Origin: Litoreibacter ascidiaceicola
Lineage (GTDB): Bacteria; Pseudomonadota; Alphaproteobacteria; Rhodobacterales; Rhodobacteraceae
Assembly: GCF_900129235.1 (NCBI RefSeq)
Contig: NZ_FQUV01000010.1
Location: forward strand, 48,470 to 112,469
Length of the DNA: 64,000 nucleotides
Direction of reading: 5' to 3'
Position numbers and translations under genes: made by a program. The notes under the pieces were generated by a model. The model saw only the letters and a program-made list of their open reading frames with translations. It was not told the origin of the DNA and did not search any database. Shown piece by piece: positions 52,456-60,749 of this stretch; position 1 is the stretch's first letter; each line of letters begins with the position of its first letter.

Positions 52456-53942
52456 TCAAGTTCTTCCGCAACGGCAAAGGCGCGGGCGCTGGTCCGGTCG
52501 GCTACCTCGTGGCGGACAAGGTGCTGGCCTATGACGACAACCGCGACCTGATCCGCGATGCCGACGGCCAGCCGATGACGGTCACGCGCGAGCCACTGCC
52601 CGAGGTCCTGCGCGGCAACCCTAACCGCACCGAAGCCCTGATCGACGCCAGCCGCCACCAGTGGACCTACCGCGCAGGCGTAATTAGCTTTGCCGACACC
52701 GACGCCCCGACCGAGGAACAGCAGGCCGAGGTCATGGACCACTTCCAGGATTTGGCCTTCGCGGGGCTGGACCCGACGCAATATGAGGTGCTCTGGGTCC
52801 GGCACACCCACGAAGACCGCGTTGAGCTTCACTTCTGCACGCCGCGTCTAGAGCTGACCTCGGGGCGCAGCCTGAACATCGCGCCGCCGGGCTATGAGAA
52901 AGCCTTCGATTCCTTGCGCGACGTGATGAACCAGCGCCACGGCTGGGCCGATCCGATGGAGCTGGAGCGCACTCAAGAGGTCCGCGACATCATCGAGACC
53001 CCGACCCGAGCGCAAGGCCGCGACGAGCTGCAGGCATGGCTGCAAGACCAGATCAGCGTCGGCCTGATCGCTGACCGCGCAACCATGATCGATGCCCTCA
53101 CAGATGCAGGCTACGACCTGCCGCGCGTCGGCAAAGCATACCTGACCGCCCGCGATCCGGACACGGACGAACGCTGGCGTTTGAAAGGAGAGATTTTCCA
53201 TGAAGACTGGCAAGCCGACACGGCTGAGCGAGAAGCTGAATTCGGAACTGGACACGATCCGTCAGGATTACGCCGCCTCGATGGCATCGCAACTGGAGAG
53301 CTTCAGGGCCGATTTGAACAGCATTGCGACCAGCGCGCAGCTTACAATCGAGAGCGATACCCGCAGCTTTCTGCGACAGAACAAGAGCTGGCTGACGATC
53401 TCGCCCTGGCTGATCACGGGGACGTTCTTGGCGGGGATCGTCTCGATGATGGCTGCGAGCTTGCTTTGGACGTTGATGCTGGCGAGCTCGGAGATGACCG
53501 AACTGGGCCTGACGCGGATCAACAGGGAGGACGGGACCTGGCTGGTATTGGACCCGACCAAGACGCGGCTGAGGACCTGCACGCTTGGCGGCAGATCAGT
53601 GACCTGCATCAAGATCGAGGAGGATTAGATGACGACACCCCTGACAGCCTTGGAACGCGACTTACTCGCCTGCGTCGAGCGGTTGGTGACGGCCTACGAG
53701 GTCTCAGCGCAGAAATTGAGCGGGTTAGAGGAACGCTCGACGGACAGGATGCAGAGCCAACTGGATGGTATCGCGCAATGCGTGACGCTGCTGGTGCGTT
53801 CGCAAGCCGTGTCACTGAAAGCATTGCGTGGATTGTTGAACAAAGAGGAGAGCTACGCGACGCTGGACGAACAATTGAGCATGAGCTTGAGTTTAGCGAA
53901 GGACGCCGAAGAGAGGCTGAGACAGAGCTAGAAGCGCGGTAG
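52449..53942 (+). CDS. mobA: relaxase/mobilization nuclease (MobA type) with two nested genes
   Basis: 497 residues from ATG 52449 (MLIKFFRNGKGAGAGPVGYL). The N-terminal opening is typical of alphaproteobacterial mobilization relaxases. The histidine motif III is WVRHTHEDRVELHF (His119, His121, His128), and a catalytic Tyr is likely among the N-terminal tyrosines (Tyr19, Tyr28). The C-terminal third (from about residue 250) is rich in Asp, Arg and Glu, with low complexity, as expected for sequence constrained by another frame. Two shorter genes in the +1 frame, each with its own ribosome-binding site, lie inside it (53,200-53,628 and 53,629-53,931). It ends only 11 bp after the second one. 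The 3' flank is a junction with unrelated glycan genes. Confidence 0.9.
   Translation: MLIKFFRNGKGAGAGPVGYLVADKVLAYDDNRDLIRDADGQPMTVTREPLPEVLRGNPNRTEALIDASRHQWTYRAGVISFADTDAPTEEQQAEVMDHFQDLAFAGLDPTQYEVLWVRHTHEDRVELHFCTPRLELTSGRSLNIAPPGYEKAFDSLRDVMNQRHGWADPMELERTQEVRDIIETPTRAQGRDELQAWLQDQISVGLIADRATMIDALTDAGYDLPRVGKAYLTARDPDTDERWRLKGEIFHEDWQADTAEREAEFGTGHDPSGLRRLDGIATGELQGRFEQHCDQRAAYNRERYPQLSATEQELADDLALADHGDVLGGDRLDDGCELALDVDAGELGDDRTGPDADQQGGRDLAGIGPDQDAAEDLHAWRQISDLHQDRGGLDDDTPDSLGTRLTRLRRAVGDGLRGLSAEIERVRGTLDGQDAEPTGWYRAMRDAAGAFASRVTESIAWIVEQRGELRDAGRTIEHELEFSEGRRREAETELEAR
53200..53628 (+). CDS. nested MobB/MbeB-like membrane protein within mobA (+1 frame)
   Basis: 142 residues, wholly inside mobA in another frame. 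ATG 53200 is preceded by AAAGGAGA 9 nt upstream, a strong ribosome-binding site inside mobA. The protein has a charged, probably coiled-coil N-terminus (EKLNSELDTIRQDYAASMAS), one membrane helix at about residues 68-95 (ISPWLITGTFLAGIVSMMAA) and a C-terminal soluble part with two cysteines. Overlapping genes of this layout are known for mobB in RSF1010 and mbeB in ColE1. Detailed family membership is not proven by sequence alone. Confidence 0.75.
   Translation: MKTGKPTRLSEKLNSELDTIRQDYAASMASQLESFRADLNSIATSAQLTIESDTRSFLRQNKSWLTISPWLITGTFLAGIVSMMAASLLWTLMLASSEMTELGLTRINREDGTWLVLDPTKTRLRTCTLGGRSVTCIKIEED
53629..53931 (+). CDS. nested MbeD-like small protein within mobA (+1 frame)
   Basis: 100 residues in the same +1 frame, starting one base after the stop of the previous nested gene, with a GAGGAGG site 4-10 nt upstream. 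It is helical and soluble: LERDLLACVERLVTAYEVSAQ, a repetitive middle and EERLRQS at the end, resembling the MbeD/MobD helical proteins encoded inside ColE1-type relaxase genes. It overlaps mobA to within 11 bp of the mobA stop. Confidence 0.7.
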   Translation: MTTPLTALERDLLACVERLVTAYEVSAQKLSGLEERSTDRMQSQLDGIAQCVTLLVRSQAVSLKALRGLLNKEESYATLDEQLSMSLSLAKDAEERLRQS

Positions 53943-53945
53943 GTC

Positions 53946-54332
53946 GAGATTGATCGCGGGCTGACGCATTTGGGTCGGCTGAGGTCGGGATGATGAAGTC
54001 GCGGTCTTGCGCAGGGCTTGGGGCGCTTCCGTGGACCGTGTCGCCGATGGCGAATGGCTTTGGGTGCTCAAGCACGCGCAGCACGTTGTGCTCGTTGCCA
54101 TGAAACACCAGACAGCATCAGGGTTGAACCCTTTTGCTTCGGCTTTGACGACCTGCGCCACTTTGTGAGGGCCCATGCCGCCATCGGTGATCTTGCGCAG
54201 GTTTAACACCCTCACATTTGTCAGGTCGGGACGCTTGCCCAAAGCCTGCTGCATGCACACCGCGTGAGAGTGGCCAATGACTAAAAGCCGGTTGTTGGGC
54301 GCGGTCGCTTTGCGGAAGAGCTTGGTTAACAT
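53946..54332 (-). pseudogene. frameshifted, truncated SGNH-like/glycan-locus gene
   Basis: The frame starting at ATG 54332 reads LLVIGHSHAVCMQQALGKRPDLTN-type sequence (a GHSH block as in SGNH hydrolases) to about 54,110, where VWCFM breaks into noise. The +1-shifted frame then gives the natural continuation HGNEHNVLRVLEHPKPFAIGD down to about 53,946, where it runs into the end of mobA. So one frameshift and a 3' truncation at the mob junction are visible. It belongs to the glycan cargo (same strand as the large transferase) and marks the boundary between the mob region and that cargo. Confidence 0.6.
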
Positions 54333-54375
54333 GGGATCGTGTATGCCCTGAATGACGCGCTAGGGAAAGCGGGGT

Positions 54376-57300
54376 CTACGGCTTCAGCAGCCCGTTCAAA
54401 ACATCCAAAAGTGTCTTGGCCGCGCCCGCCGCGCTGAACCGCGGGGCTATTTCGTTGAACGCGGCTCGGCCAATACGGTTGCGGTCCTGGGCCGACGTGA
54501 TCAAACGATCCAGCGCGGCTTCCCAGTCGGCGGGTGTGGACGCCAAGAACCCGTTCTGGCCGTTGTCGATCGCAGCGGCGTAGCTTTCGGTCGGGGAGGC
54601 GATGGTTGCGACGCCGTGCAGGGCGGCCTCGAATATCTTCAGCTCGCTCTTCGCATCATTGAAAACGCTTGGACTAAGCGGGGCAAGGTTGATGTCCATG
54701 CCCGACAGGAATTCCTGCATCGCTTCATATGACATCAGATGGTGGCGGATAAATTGGAACTCGGGTTCTTCTACGTTTGCTTCATCGATGCCCATCTTGC
54801 CAACGACATGCAGTTCCGCTTGCGGATGTTTTTGCAGCATCGCAATCAAGGCATCGCGGCATTGCGCAAAATCCTCGGAATGGGTGGCGGTGCCAGAAAG
54901 ATAACAAATACGGATCTTGTCCGAATTCCGCTCAGGTATGGAATGGTACTTCCGACTAAGCGCCGTCGAGATCGAGTTGGGTATGACAGTGACGGGTTTG
55001 TTGAACGGTTTGATCGTCCGCATAAGGGCGGGTGTGGTCACAGTGACGGCATCAACGGTTTCGATCATTTGACGGGTTTGCTCTGACAGAACGGTAAAGT
55101 CGCTACTGAACTCAGGGCGCTTGCGAAAGTACTCAGATTGGCTGAAAGCTTTGATGTCGTGGATGAGATCGTCGAGGTCAAAAATAATCTTGCCGCCGCC
55201 TAATTTAAACGATTCACAGATATCAATTAATTCATCGGCCAGCGGAATTCGGCAGATAAACAGAATGCCCGATTTTTCTAAAATTTCGGGTTTCAGAGAC
55301 TTTGAATTGACCGCCTGACAGGCCCAACCTGCATCGCACAGATGCTCCATTAAGTTGTAAATGCGATACCGATTGGTGATGTTATTATTTGGAGAATAGA
55401 CAAACGTAATACGCCTCCCTTTTTTCACGGGTCTTACATCTTGATCCATGAGCATGTGATCAGACCCTTCATAGGTAGCCTTCACCTTGCTGACGAGCCG
55501 TTCCGAGTTTTGATCATCGTGGAACGTGTGAAAAAATCTGGTCTTCCATACGTAGGATTGCCGCTCGGATTCCGTCACCGGTTGGATGGATTTCCTAAAT
55601 GCGCGCATCAATTGGCTGAAATCGGTGCAAATCGGACCGGGAAACACCATTTCTTGCTCGTAGAACAGCCCACGCTCGGTGTTGGTATAGCTGTCCTGGT
55701 CAAAGGCAAAGCTGATCATCGGACGCCCGGTCAGCATAAAGTCGATGAAGCAACTGGAATAATCCGTAAGCAACAAATCTGCCTTGCGGTATAACAACTC
55801 TATATCCGGGAACAGCCGTTCCGACGCATCCATGAAACACTCCCCCTGTAACTGTGAACTATACAGTCGGGTTTTATCGGCCATGTGTTCGCGGATTCCC
55901 ATGATCATGTCGTTCTTTGTCAACCAATCAGCAAGCTCGCGTACTTCGTCTTCAGAAAAGCTGTAATATCCGTTTTCCTGATCTGCCCGGAAGGTCGGAG
56001 CGAAAAGAACAAATTTCTTACCCTTTAAACGGGTGTTCAAAAAATCAGTTCGCGATTTAAAATCTGAAGGAAGTTGCGATTCAGGAGCTAGAATAAAGTC
56101 GTGACGCGGCAGACCTGTGACCCAGATGTCATGGTAGGTCAGTGGCCAATAGGCTGCTGCCATGGCCAGACGGTCAACCTTTGATGCGGCAATAACTGAC
56201 TTGAGACGCTTGTTTTCAGCGACCATGTCATCAAGATTGCGAGTCTGATCCAGAGAGGTGTACCCGATGCGTTTGAGCGGAATACCATGCCACAGATTGT
56301 GAAAATTATGCAGATCACTGGACAACGGATACCCGACATTGGCCCGCACGCCGTGGCGCAGGAATACCTGTCGGGCCCGTAACAAATAAGTCTGGCCTTC
56401 ATAGCTTTGCAGTGGAACGACAACCGTGTTCACGCCTTCGACTTCAACGTGAACGTTGCGGGTCAAGATGATCTTTTTGACGTTTGGGTCGTTCTTGACC
56501 TGCTCGAACACCGCGCGGTTGTTGTCTGAAAAGAGGTGGCTGTGGCAGCAGACTGGGAACGCCCACCAGTGGTCGTATTTCGGAGTCTCGAGATCCTCTG
56601 CCTCCATTTCCGTATGGGTGCGCGGGGTCTTGGACAGCTCCTTGTTCTGGCCAATGCGGAAATTCCTGTACAACTTACTCGCGTTGCTGACGCGCAGCAG
56701 GTTGCGCTCGAAGCTGTCAACATCAGCGGCCGGATTTGCCTGCAAGACCCGCGACTTCCACTGGGCAAGGCCGGGCATTTTATAGTGGTTTTCCGCTAGG
56801 AAATACCGCTTGAGAAGCGGAAAACCATCGTCGATCAGATCGAAAGCGCGCTGCGTGAAAATCGGCTGTTGCTTCGACACGCTACCGACCAACGTGTCAA
56901 ACTCGTACCCCTTTCCGATCAAAAACCGAGTTATGCCGATCTCGTACTTCCGAATGATTCTCAGTTTGTTTTGTTCAACGGTGACATTGTCCAAAATCCG
57001 GCGGAAGTCTTGGTCGTTGATAACACTTTTGCGAAAGGCCAAGAAGTATGAACCGACAAGGAAGTCATACAACACATCGGTTTCAAACGCGGCCAAATAG
57101 GTTTTCTTGATGTCAGTCATAGGGACGAGGACTTCAGTCGGAATTTTGTTCTGATGCGCCGTCGATATCAACCCTTTGGTCGCTTGCAATCCCCACCACG
57201 CACAAGGCCGCGATGCCATTTCGCGGAAGGTTTCGGCAAGCGGATGCACCAGATAGCAGCTATCATTGGCTAATATCATCTCGTCATATGTTTCAATGAC

Positions 57301-58146
57301 ATCCCAGCCGACTAAATCGCGGGCTAGCATGGAATATGACCCGAAATCGTAAGCGCCGTGCCGCTGCGCCCACGCGCCTTTGACCAACCCGTCCAGCTTG
57401 GCCATCTGGGTTTTGTCGATGGGGCAATCGGCCAAGTAGTAAATGTCGGCGTGTTGAGACAAGTCACGCAGGTAGTCGAGCACGTAGTCGTCCACGATAC
57501 CTTGCCCGTCATAAGCGGCGAAAAGGCAAATTCGGCGCGGTTGATCGCTTAAAGGCTTAGAGTGTGCGGTGTTGAAGGCCACCGGCAGGGGAGGGCGCGG
57601 AAGGTAGCCCTTTGCGCGGCCAATCTCGTTGTAGTGCTTGAGCGGGTTTACCGCCTCGTCCGGCGTGCCAAGCAGGTAATTCTGGCTGTACCACCAAAGA
57701 TCGAAGTCAGCGCGGGGGTTGCGCATTTCCTCGTGCCCGTACGAGTTGAAATGCCGCGTCGGGTTGACGCCCGCTGCGGCGACATCGGGGTTGTTCAGCA
57801 GATAGAATGCCTCGTCAACCACCACGTCTGACGGTTGCGCTTTGCCCGTGGACACCGTGCCCTTGGAGGCGGATTCTGGCGGCGGGTTTACGCCCTGTGA
57901 TACAAAGTGCAAGTATGGGTTTTGGCCAGAGGCTTCGAGTTGCGGGCGCTGCGCGAGGTACGCCTCTGGGTCGAAATCCGCGTTTGGCTTGCGCCGCAAC
58001 ATGGCTCCAATCTGAACGTAATGCTCTGCGCCGGACAGGCCGCTTTTGGCGGCGTCTGGATAAGTAGACATGTACCAGTCTTCGTCAAAAAGACCAGAAT
58101 CCGATAACCACGCAATTGCGGCTCGTGTCTCTTTAGAATTAAACAT
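54376..58146 (-). CDS. giant RgpF / CDP-glycerol glycerophosphotransferase / glycosyltransferase fusion
   Basis: 1,256 residues. Residues 15-190 contain two copies of a ~80-residue module with a Y-x-x-x-x-P-D-V/A...NP-x-x-H-Y motif (NNPDVAAAGVNPTRHFNSYG, NPLKHYNEIGRAKGYLP). Residues about 200-430 form a rhamnan-synthesis-F domain (ICLFAAYDGQGIVDDYVLDY, MILANDSCYLVHPL). Residues about 530-880 are a CDP-glycerol glycerophosphotransferase domain (NLWHGIPLKRIGYTS, WVTGLPRHDFIL, LLLTDYSSCFIDFMLTGRP). Residues about 920-1256 form a GT4-like domain (YSPNNNITNRYRIYNLMEHL, SELKIFEAALHGVATIASPTES). It probably builds and decorates a glycan with glycerol phosphate at the cytoplasmic face. TagD, which makes CDP-glycerol, is encoded divergently next door. 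The whole combination is unusual for Gram-negatives. Confidence 0.85.
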   Translation of the reverse strand: MFNSKETRAAIAWLSDSGLFDEDWYMSTYPDAAKSGLSGAEHYVQIGAMLRRKPNADFDPEAYLAQRPQLEASGQNPYLHFVSQGVNPPPESASKGTVSTGKAQPSDVVVDEAFYLLNNPDVAAAGVNPTRHFNSYGHEEMRNPRADFDLWWYSQNYLLGTPDEAVNPLKHYNEIGRAKGYLPRPPLPVAFNTAHSKPLSDQPRRICLFAAYDGQGIVDDYVLDYLRDLSQHADIYYLADCPIDKTQMAKLDGLVKGAWAQRHGAYDFGSYSMLARDLVGWDVIETYDEMILANDSCYLVHPLAETFREMASRPCAWWGLQATKGLISTAHQNKIPTEVLVPMTDIKKTYLAAFETDVLYDFLVGSYFLAFRKSVINDQDFRRILDNVTVEQNKLRIIRKYEIGITRFLIGKGYEFDTLVGSVSKQQPIFTQRAFDLIDDGFPLLKRYFLAENHYKMPGLAQWKSRVLQANPAADVDSFERNLLRVSNASKLYRNFRIGQNKELSKTPRTHTEMEAEDLETPKYDHWWAFPVCCHSHLFSDNNRAVFEQVKNDPNVKKIILTRNVHVEVEGVNTVVVPLQSYEGQTYLLRARQVFLRHGVRANVGYPLSSDLHNFHNLWHGIPLKRIGYTSLDQTRNLDDMVAENKRLKSVIAASKVDRLAMAAAYWPLTYHDIWVTGLPRHDFILAPESQLPSDFKSRTDFLNTRLKGKKFVLFAPTFRADQENGYYSFSEDEVRELADWLTKNDMIMGIREHMADKTRLYSSQLQGECFMDASERLFPDIELLYRKADLLLTDYSSCFIDFMLTGRPMISFAFDQDSYTNTERGLFYEQEMVFPGPICTDFSQLMRAFRKSIQPVTESERQSYVWKTRFFHTFHDDQNSERLVSKVKATYEGSDHMLMDQDVRPVKKGRRITFVYSPNNNITNRYRIYNLMEHLCDAGWACQAVNSKSLKPEILEKSGILFICRIPLADELIDICESFKLGGGKIIFDLDDLIHDIKAFSQSEYFRKRPEFSSDFTVLSEQTRQMIETVDAVTVTTPALMRTIKPFNKPVTVIPNSISTALSRKYHSIPERNSDKIRICYLSGTATHSEDFAQCRDALIAMLQKHPQAELHVVGKMGIDEANVEEPEFQFIRHHLMSYEAMQEFLSGMDINLAPLSPSVFNDAKSELKIFEAALHGVATIASPTESYAAAIDNGQNGFLASTPADWEAALDRLITSAQDRNRIGRAAFNEIAPRFSAAGAAKTLLDVLNGLLKP

Positions 58147-58227
58147 TTATTAATGTCCTTGGCGGCAACATCGGAGCAATTCCTACACCGCTCGCTGGCA
58201 CCCTACTATAAGAGAGGAGGGGCCTAA

Positions 58228-58272
58228 ATGACAACAGTTGGCAATGCTGACCTAACGGTGTTCACGCATTAA
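58228..58272 (+). other. 14-codon open frame with a strong ribosome-binding site (possible leader)
   Basis: ATG 58228 follows GAGGAGGGG at 7 nt and opens a 14-residue frame ending TAA 58270-58272, in the divergent 246-bp region between the giant transferase and tagD. It could be a leader peptide, but no attenuator is evident. I report it as a curiosity and do not claim a gene. Confidence 0.25.
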
Positions 58273-58392
58273 ACCGTCGCTTGCCGCAGGCTGGAGCACG
58301 CCGCGAGACCGCAGAGTTTCTAAAACAGTCTTTCGGGGCGGGCTCGCTTCAGGTATCAAACGCCCTACCGAGAAATCTGAAAGGGCAAGTTT

Positions 58393-58782
58393 ATGCGCCG
58401 GATCATCACATATGGGACATTTGATACGCTGCACCACGGCCACATTCGCCTGCTGCGCCGCGCCCGAGAGCTGGGGGATTACCTGATCGTTGGCCTGTCT
58501 ACGGACGAGTTCAACGCTAAGAAGGACAAGAAGGCGCTCTTCAGCTACGAGGACCGCAAGCACGACCTTGAAGCTCTGCGCTACGTAGATCTGGTCATTC
58601 CAGAGAATGACTGGGAGCAGAAGACCGAAGATGTCCGGCTGTTTCAGGTCGACGTGTTCACGATGGGTGACGACTGGACAGGGAAGTTCGATTTCCTCAA
58701 AGACCAGTGCGAGGTCAACTACTTCGAGCGCACGCCGTCTATTTCAAGCAGTCAAATTCGCAAAATGATGAGCGAAAGCTAG
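58393..58782 (+). CDS. tagD: glycerol-3-phosphate cytidylyltransferase
   Basis: 129 residues, the usual TagD length. The nucleotidyltransferase motif GTFDTLHHGH (residues 8-17) and the C-terminal RTPSISSSQIR (equivalent to RTEGISTT) are intact, and the middle KDKKALFSYEDRKHDLEALR and GDDWTGKFDFL match TagD. It condenses sn-glycerol-3-phosphate and CTP to CDP-glycerol, the donor for the glycerophosphotransferase domain encoded divergently upstream. AAGGG lies 8 nt before the ATG. It is convergent with the sulfotransferase gene, 21 bp apart. Confidence 0.95.
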   Translation: MRRIITYGTFDTLHHGHIRLLRRARELGDYLIVGLSTDEFNAKKDKKALFSYEDRKHDLEALRYVDLVIPENDWEQKTEDVRLFQVDVFTMGDDWTGKFDFLKDQCEVNYFERTPSISSSQIRKMMSES

Positions 58783-58803
58783 GGCGAGGCGCGCGCGTGC
58801 CGC

Positions 58804-60567
58804 TTACTTGCGGCCCCGGCCTGTCATGGAGCGCAGGACGCCCATCAACCTGCGCAAAGGTGCTGTGAGTTTCCAAGATGTGCTATTCTTGACCGCCTGT
58901 AGCGCGGCACCCGTGGCGTGTGCCTGCTCTTGCAGGTCGCGGTAGTCCAAGCCTTGTTGGTGATTGCGGATATGGGCCTCGTCTAAAGCCTTCTGAGTGC
59001 TGACTTGCATCGCCCCCAGCTGCGCCAACTCGTCAAAGCGGTCGCTGAGCTGCTGCCGCAACTTCGCTTCTGTGACGGCTGCGGCCGTCAAAGCCTCATC
59101 GCGTTCGGTTTCAAACGTCTTGAACTGGGCGGTAGCGTCCTCGGATTGCTGCGCAAGAATGGCATGCAATTCGCCAAGCTCGGTGTGCGACTGCTCTGCC
59201 TCTAGGCTGCGTTGCTCTAGCGCGCTTTGCGTTGTCGCCAGCTCGCCCTTCAGCCGGGTCAGCTCGTCGGCGTCTGTTTGCGCTTTTGCGAGTACGGCGT
59301 CTTTGTCTGCATTGACCTGCGCGATCCTGATGCTGAACTCGTTTTCCAGCGCTATGACTTTGGCGGCGGCTTCGCCGCCCTGTTGCTCTGCCAGCGATTG
59401 CGTAGCGGCAAGCTCTGCTGTCAGTTTGGCCAACGCGTCGGCATCCGCTTGTGCTTTCGCCTCTGCCGCTGTTTTTTCCGCAGCGATTTCGCCTAGTTTG
59501 ATGGCATGCGCCGCTTGCAACGCCGCGGTCTTCTCGGCGGCCTCGGTGTTTTGCTTCTGCAGCGCCTCTTTGGCGGTCGCGACCTCGACCAGCTTGCTCT
59601 GCGCTGCCCTCAAAGCAGCGGCGGCGTCGCTTTTAGCCTTTGGGAAGTTCACGCCGTCCTGAATGACACCGCCGAAATTTATGGCCAGCTCGTCAAAGCG
59701 ATCGCGGATTTCGTCCAGCTCGGCGAAGTCTTTGGGGTTTCCATCCGTCCCAGCCCATCGCTGCAAAATGCTGAATACGCTGCGGGTCCAGCCCGACACG
59801 TCAAGATCGCCGGTGGGGATTTCGGTGGGGGCCTCATGGTGGCGCAAGTCAGGGGCCAGAAACTCCGAGACCTCCTTGCGAACCTGCATAACCGATCTGG
59901 GGAAGGTGAAGCCGGTGATGTCTTGAAATTGGGTGAGCTCTTTGCCCCAGTCATTCAACAGGGACGTGAAGTTCGTGAAGTAACGCGTGCGGCCCCGCGT
60001 TGCGATTTCGGCATCCAACACGTGGCGTAGCCAAAGCAGATGCCCCAAAGTTGCACTTATCTTGTTTCGGGCCACCAGCGATGCGGCCACTTCGATGGGG
60101 TTTCTGTGCGTGTGAATGAAGAAGGGCTCGATTTTTGCTTGCTCGAGCATCTGGGTGCAGAATGGCATTAACCGGCACAGGCGTGGGTTCTTGAGGACAA
60201 ACAGTTTTGCATTTGGGTATTCGGCGGCAAGCATGTCAACGGCGTCATCAATGAACGGATCGGCCACAACCGACTGCATCCACTGCGGATTAAACGGCCG
60301 CCAGTCCTGCCAAGAGGAATCCCCAGAGCCTAGGACCTGATCGAGCAGGTCGCTGAGCGGCTTTGACTCGAAGAAGCCCTTTTCATTGTTTGGCGCGGGG
60401 GGGAATGGCGTCTTTGGCCCAACACAGCCCATCTTGTACAGAATGCCGCTAAGCGCAGATGTGCCAGAGCGGTGCATGCCAAGCACCACAATCGCGGTGG
60501 CCTTGCCTTTGCTTGCTTTACTGGTCTTATTCGCCGTGCGGGGCTTTGTCGTTTGCTTATTGGCCAT
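58804..60567 (-). CDS. sulfotransferase with long C-terminal coiled coil
   Basis: 587 residues. The first ~300 are a PAPS-dependent sulfotransferase domain: 5'-phosphosulfate loop in AIVVLGMHRSGTSALSGIL, 3'-phosphate-binding segment in IHTHRNPIEVAASL, and WLRHVLDAEIATRGRTRYFTN. Residues about 310-540 are Ala/Glu/Gln-rich heptads (AAEKTAALQAAHAIKLGEIA, AKAQADADALAKLTAELAAT, repeated), a long coiled coil. The last ~30 residues (NSSWKLTAPLRRLMG, then a basic tail) match a C-terminal segment seen in surface-glycan transferases. It probably sulfates the island's glycan; the coiled coil may anchor it to partner enzymes. PAPS must come from elsewhere. Confidence 0.87.
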   Translation of the reverse strand: MANKQTTKPRTANKTSKASKGKATAIVVLGMHRSGTSALSGILYKMGCVGPKTPFPPAPNNEKGFFESKPLSDLLDQVLGSGDSSWQDWRPFNPQWMQSVVADPFIDDAVDMLAAEYPNAKLFVLKNPRLCRLMPFCTQMLEQAKIEPFFIHTHRNPIEVAASLVARNKISATLGHLLWLRHVLDAEIATRGRTRYFTNFTSLLNDWGKELTQFQDITGFTFPRSVMQVRKEVSEFLAPDLRHHEAPTEIPTGDLDVSGWTRSVFSILQRWAGTDGNPKDFAELDEIRDRFDELAINFGGVIQDGVNFPKAKSDAAAALRAAQSKLVEVATAKEALQKQNTEAAEKTAALQAAHAIKLGEIAAEKTAAEAKAQADADALAKLTAELAATQSLAEQQGGEAAAKVIALENEFSIRIAQVNADKDAVLAKAQTDADELTRLKGELATTQSALEQRSLEAEQSHTELGELHAILAQQSEDATAQFKTFETERDEALTAAAVTEAKLRQQLSDRFDELAQLGAMQVSTQKALDEAHIRNHQQGLDYRDLQEQAHATGAALQAVKNSTSWKLTAPLRRLMGVLRSMTGRGRK

Positions 60568-60613
60568 AAATTCCGCTACTCAAAATTATAGTTGCTTGCA
60601 AGGGGTAAGTACC

Positions 60614-60664
60614 GTTTTGCGCGGCGCGAGACGGGGCGTAGCAGGCCGCGCCAACACGCAAAAC
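60614..60664. repeat. two-part inverted repeat upstream of the integrase remnant
   Basis: GTTTTGC (60614-60620) is inverted as GCAAAAC (60658-60664), and within it GCGCGGC (60619-60625) is inverted as GCCGCGC (60645-60651). The arms overlap by two bases on the left and the loop is 19 nt. It lies between the sulfotransferase gene and the truncated integrase, at the likely break-point of the integrase gene. It could be a hairpin terminator of neither gene or a recombination remnant. Confidence 0.35.
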
Positions 60665-60749
60665 CCCGCGCGAGAGTCAGGGCAAAAGTGACTGCTGCAC
60701 GTTACCAATAAAGTGCAAAACGCTTACCGACACGTGGTGGCGCGAGATC

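Noticed and set aside
51918..52832. 304-codon minus-strand open frame opposite mobC and mobA
   Set aside because: High GC of the mob region creates long antisense frames; the plus-strand genes have clear motifs and overlaps.
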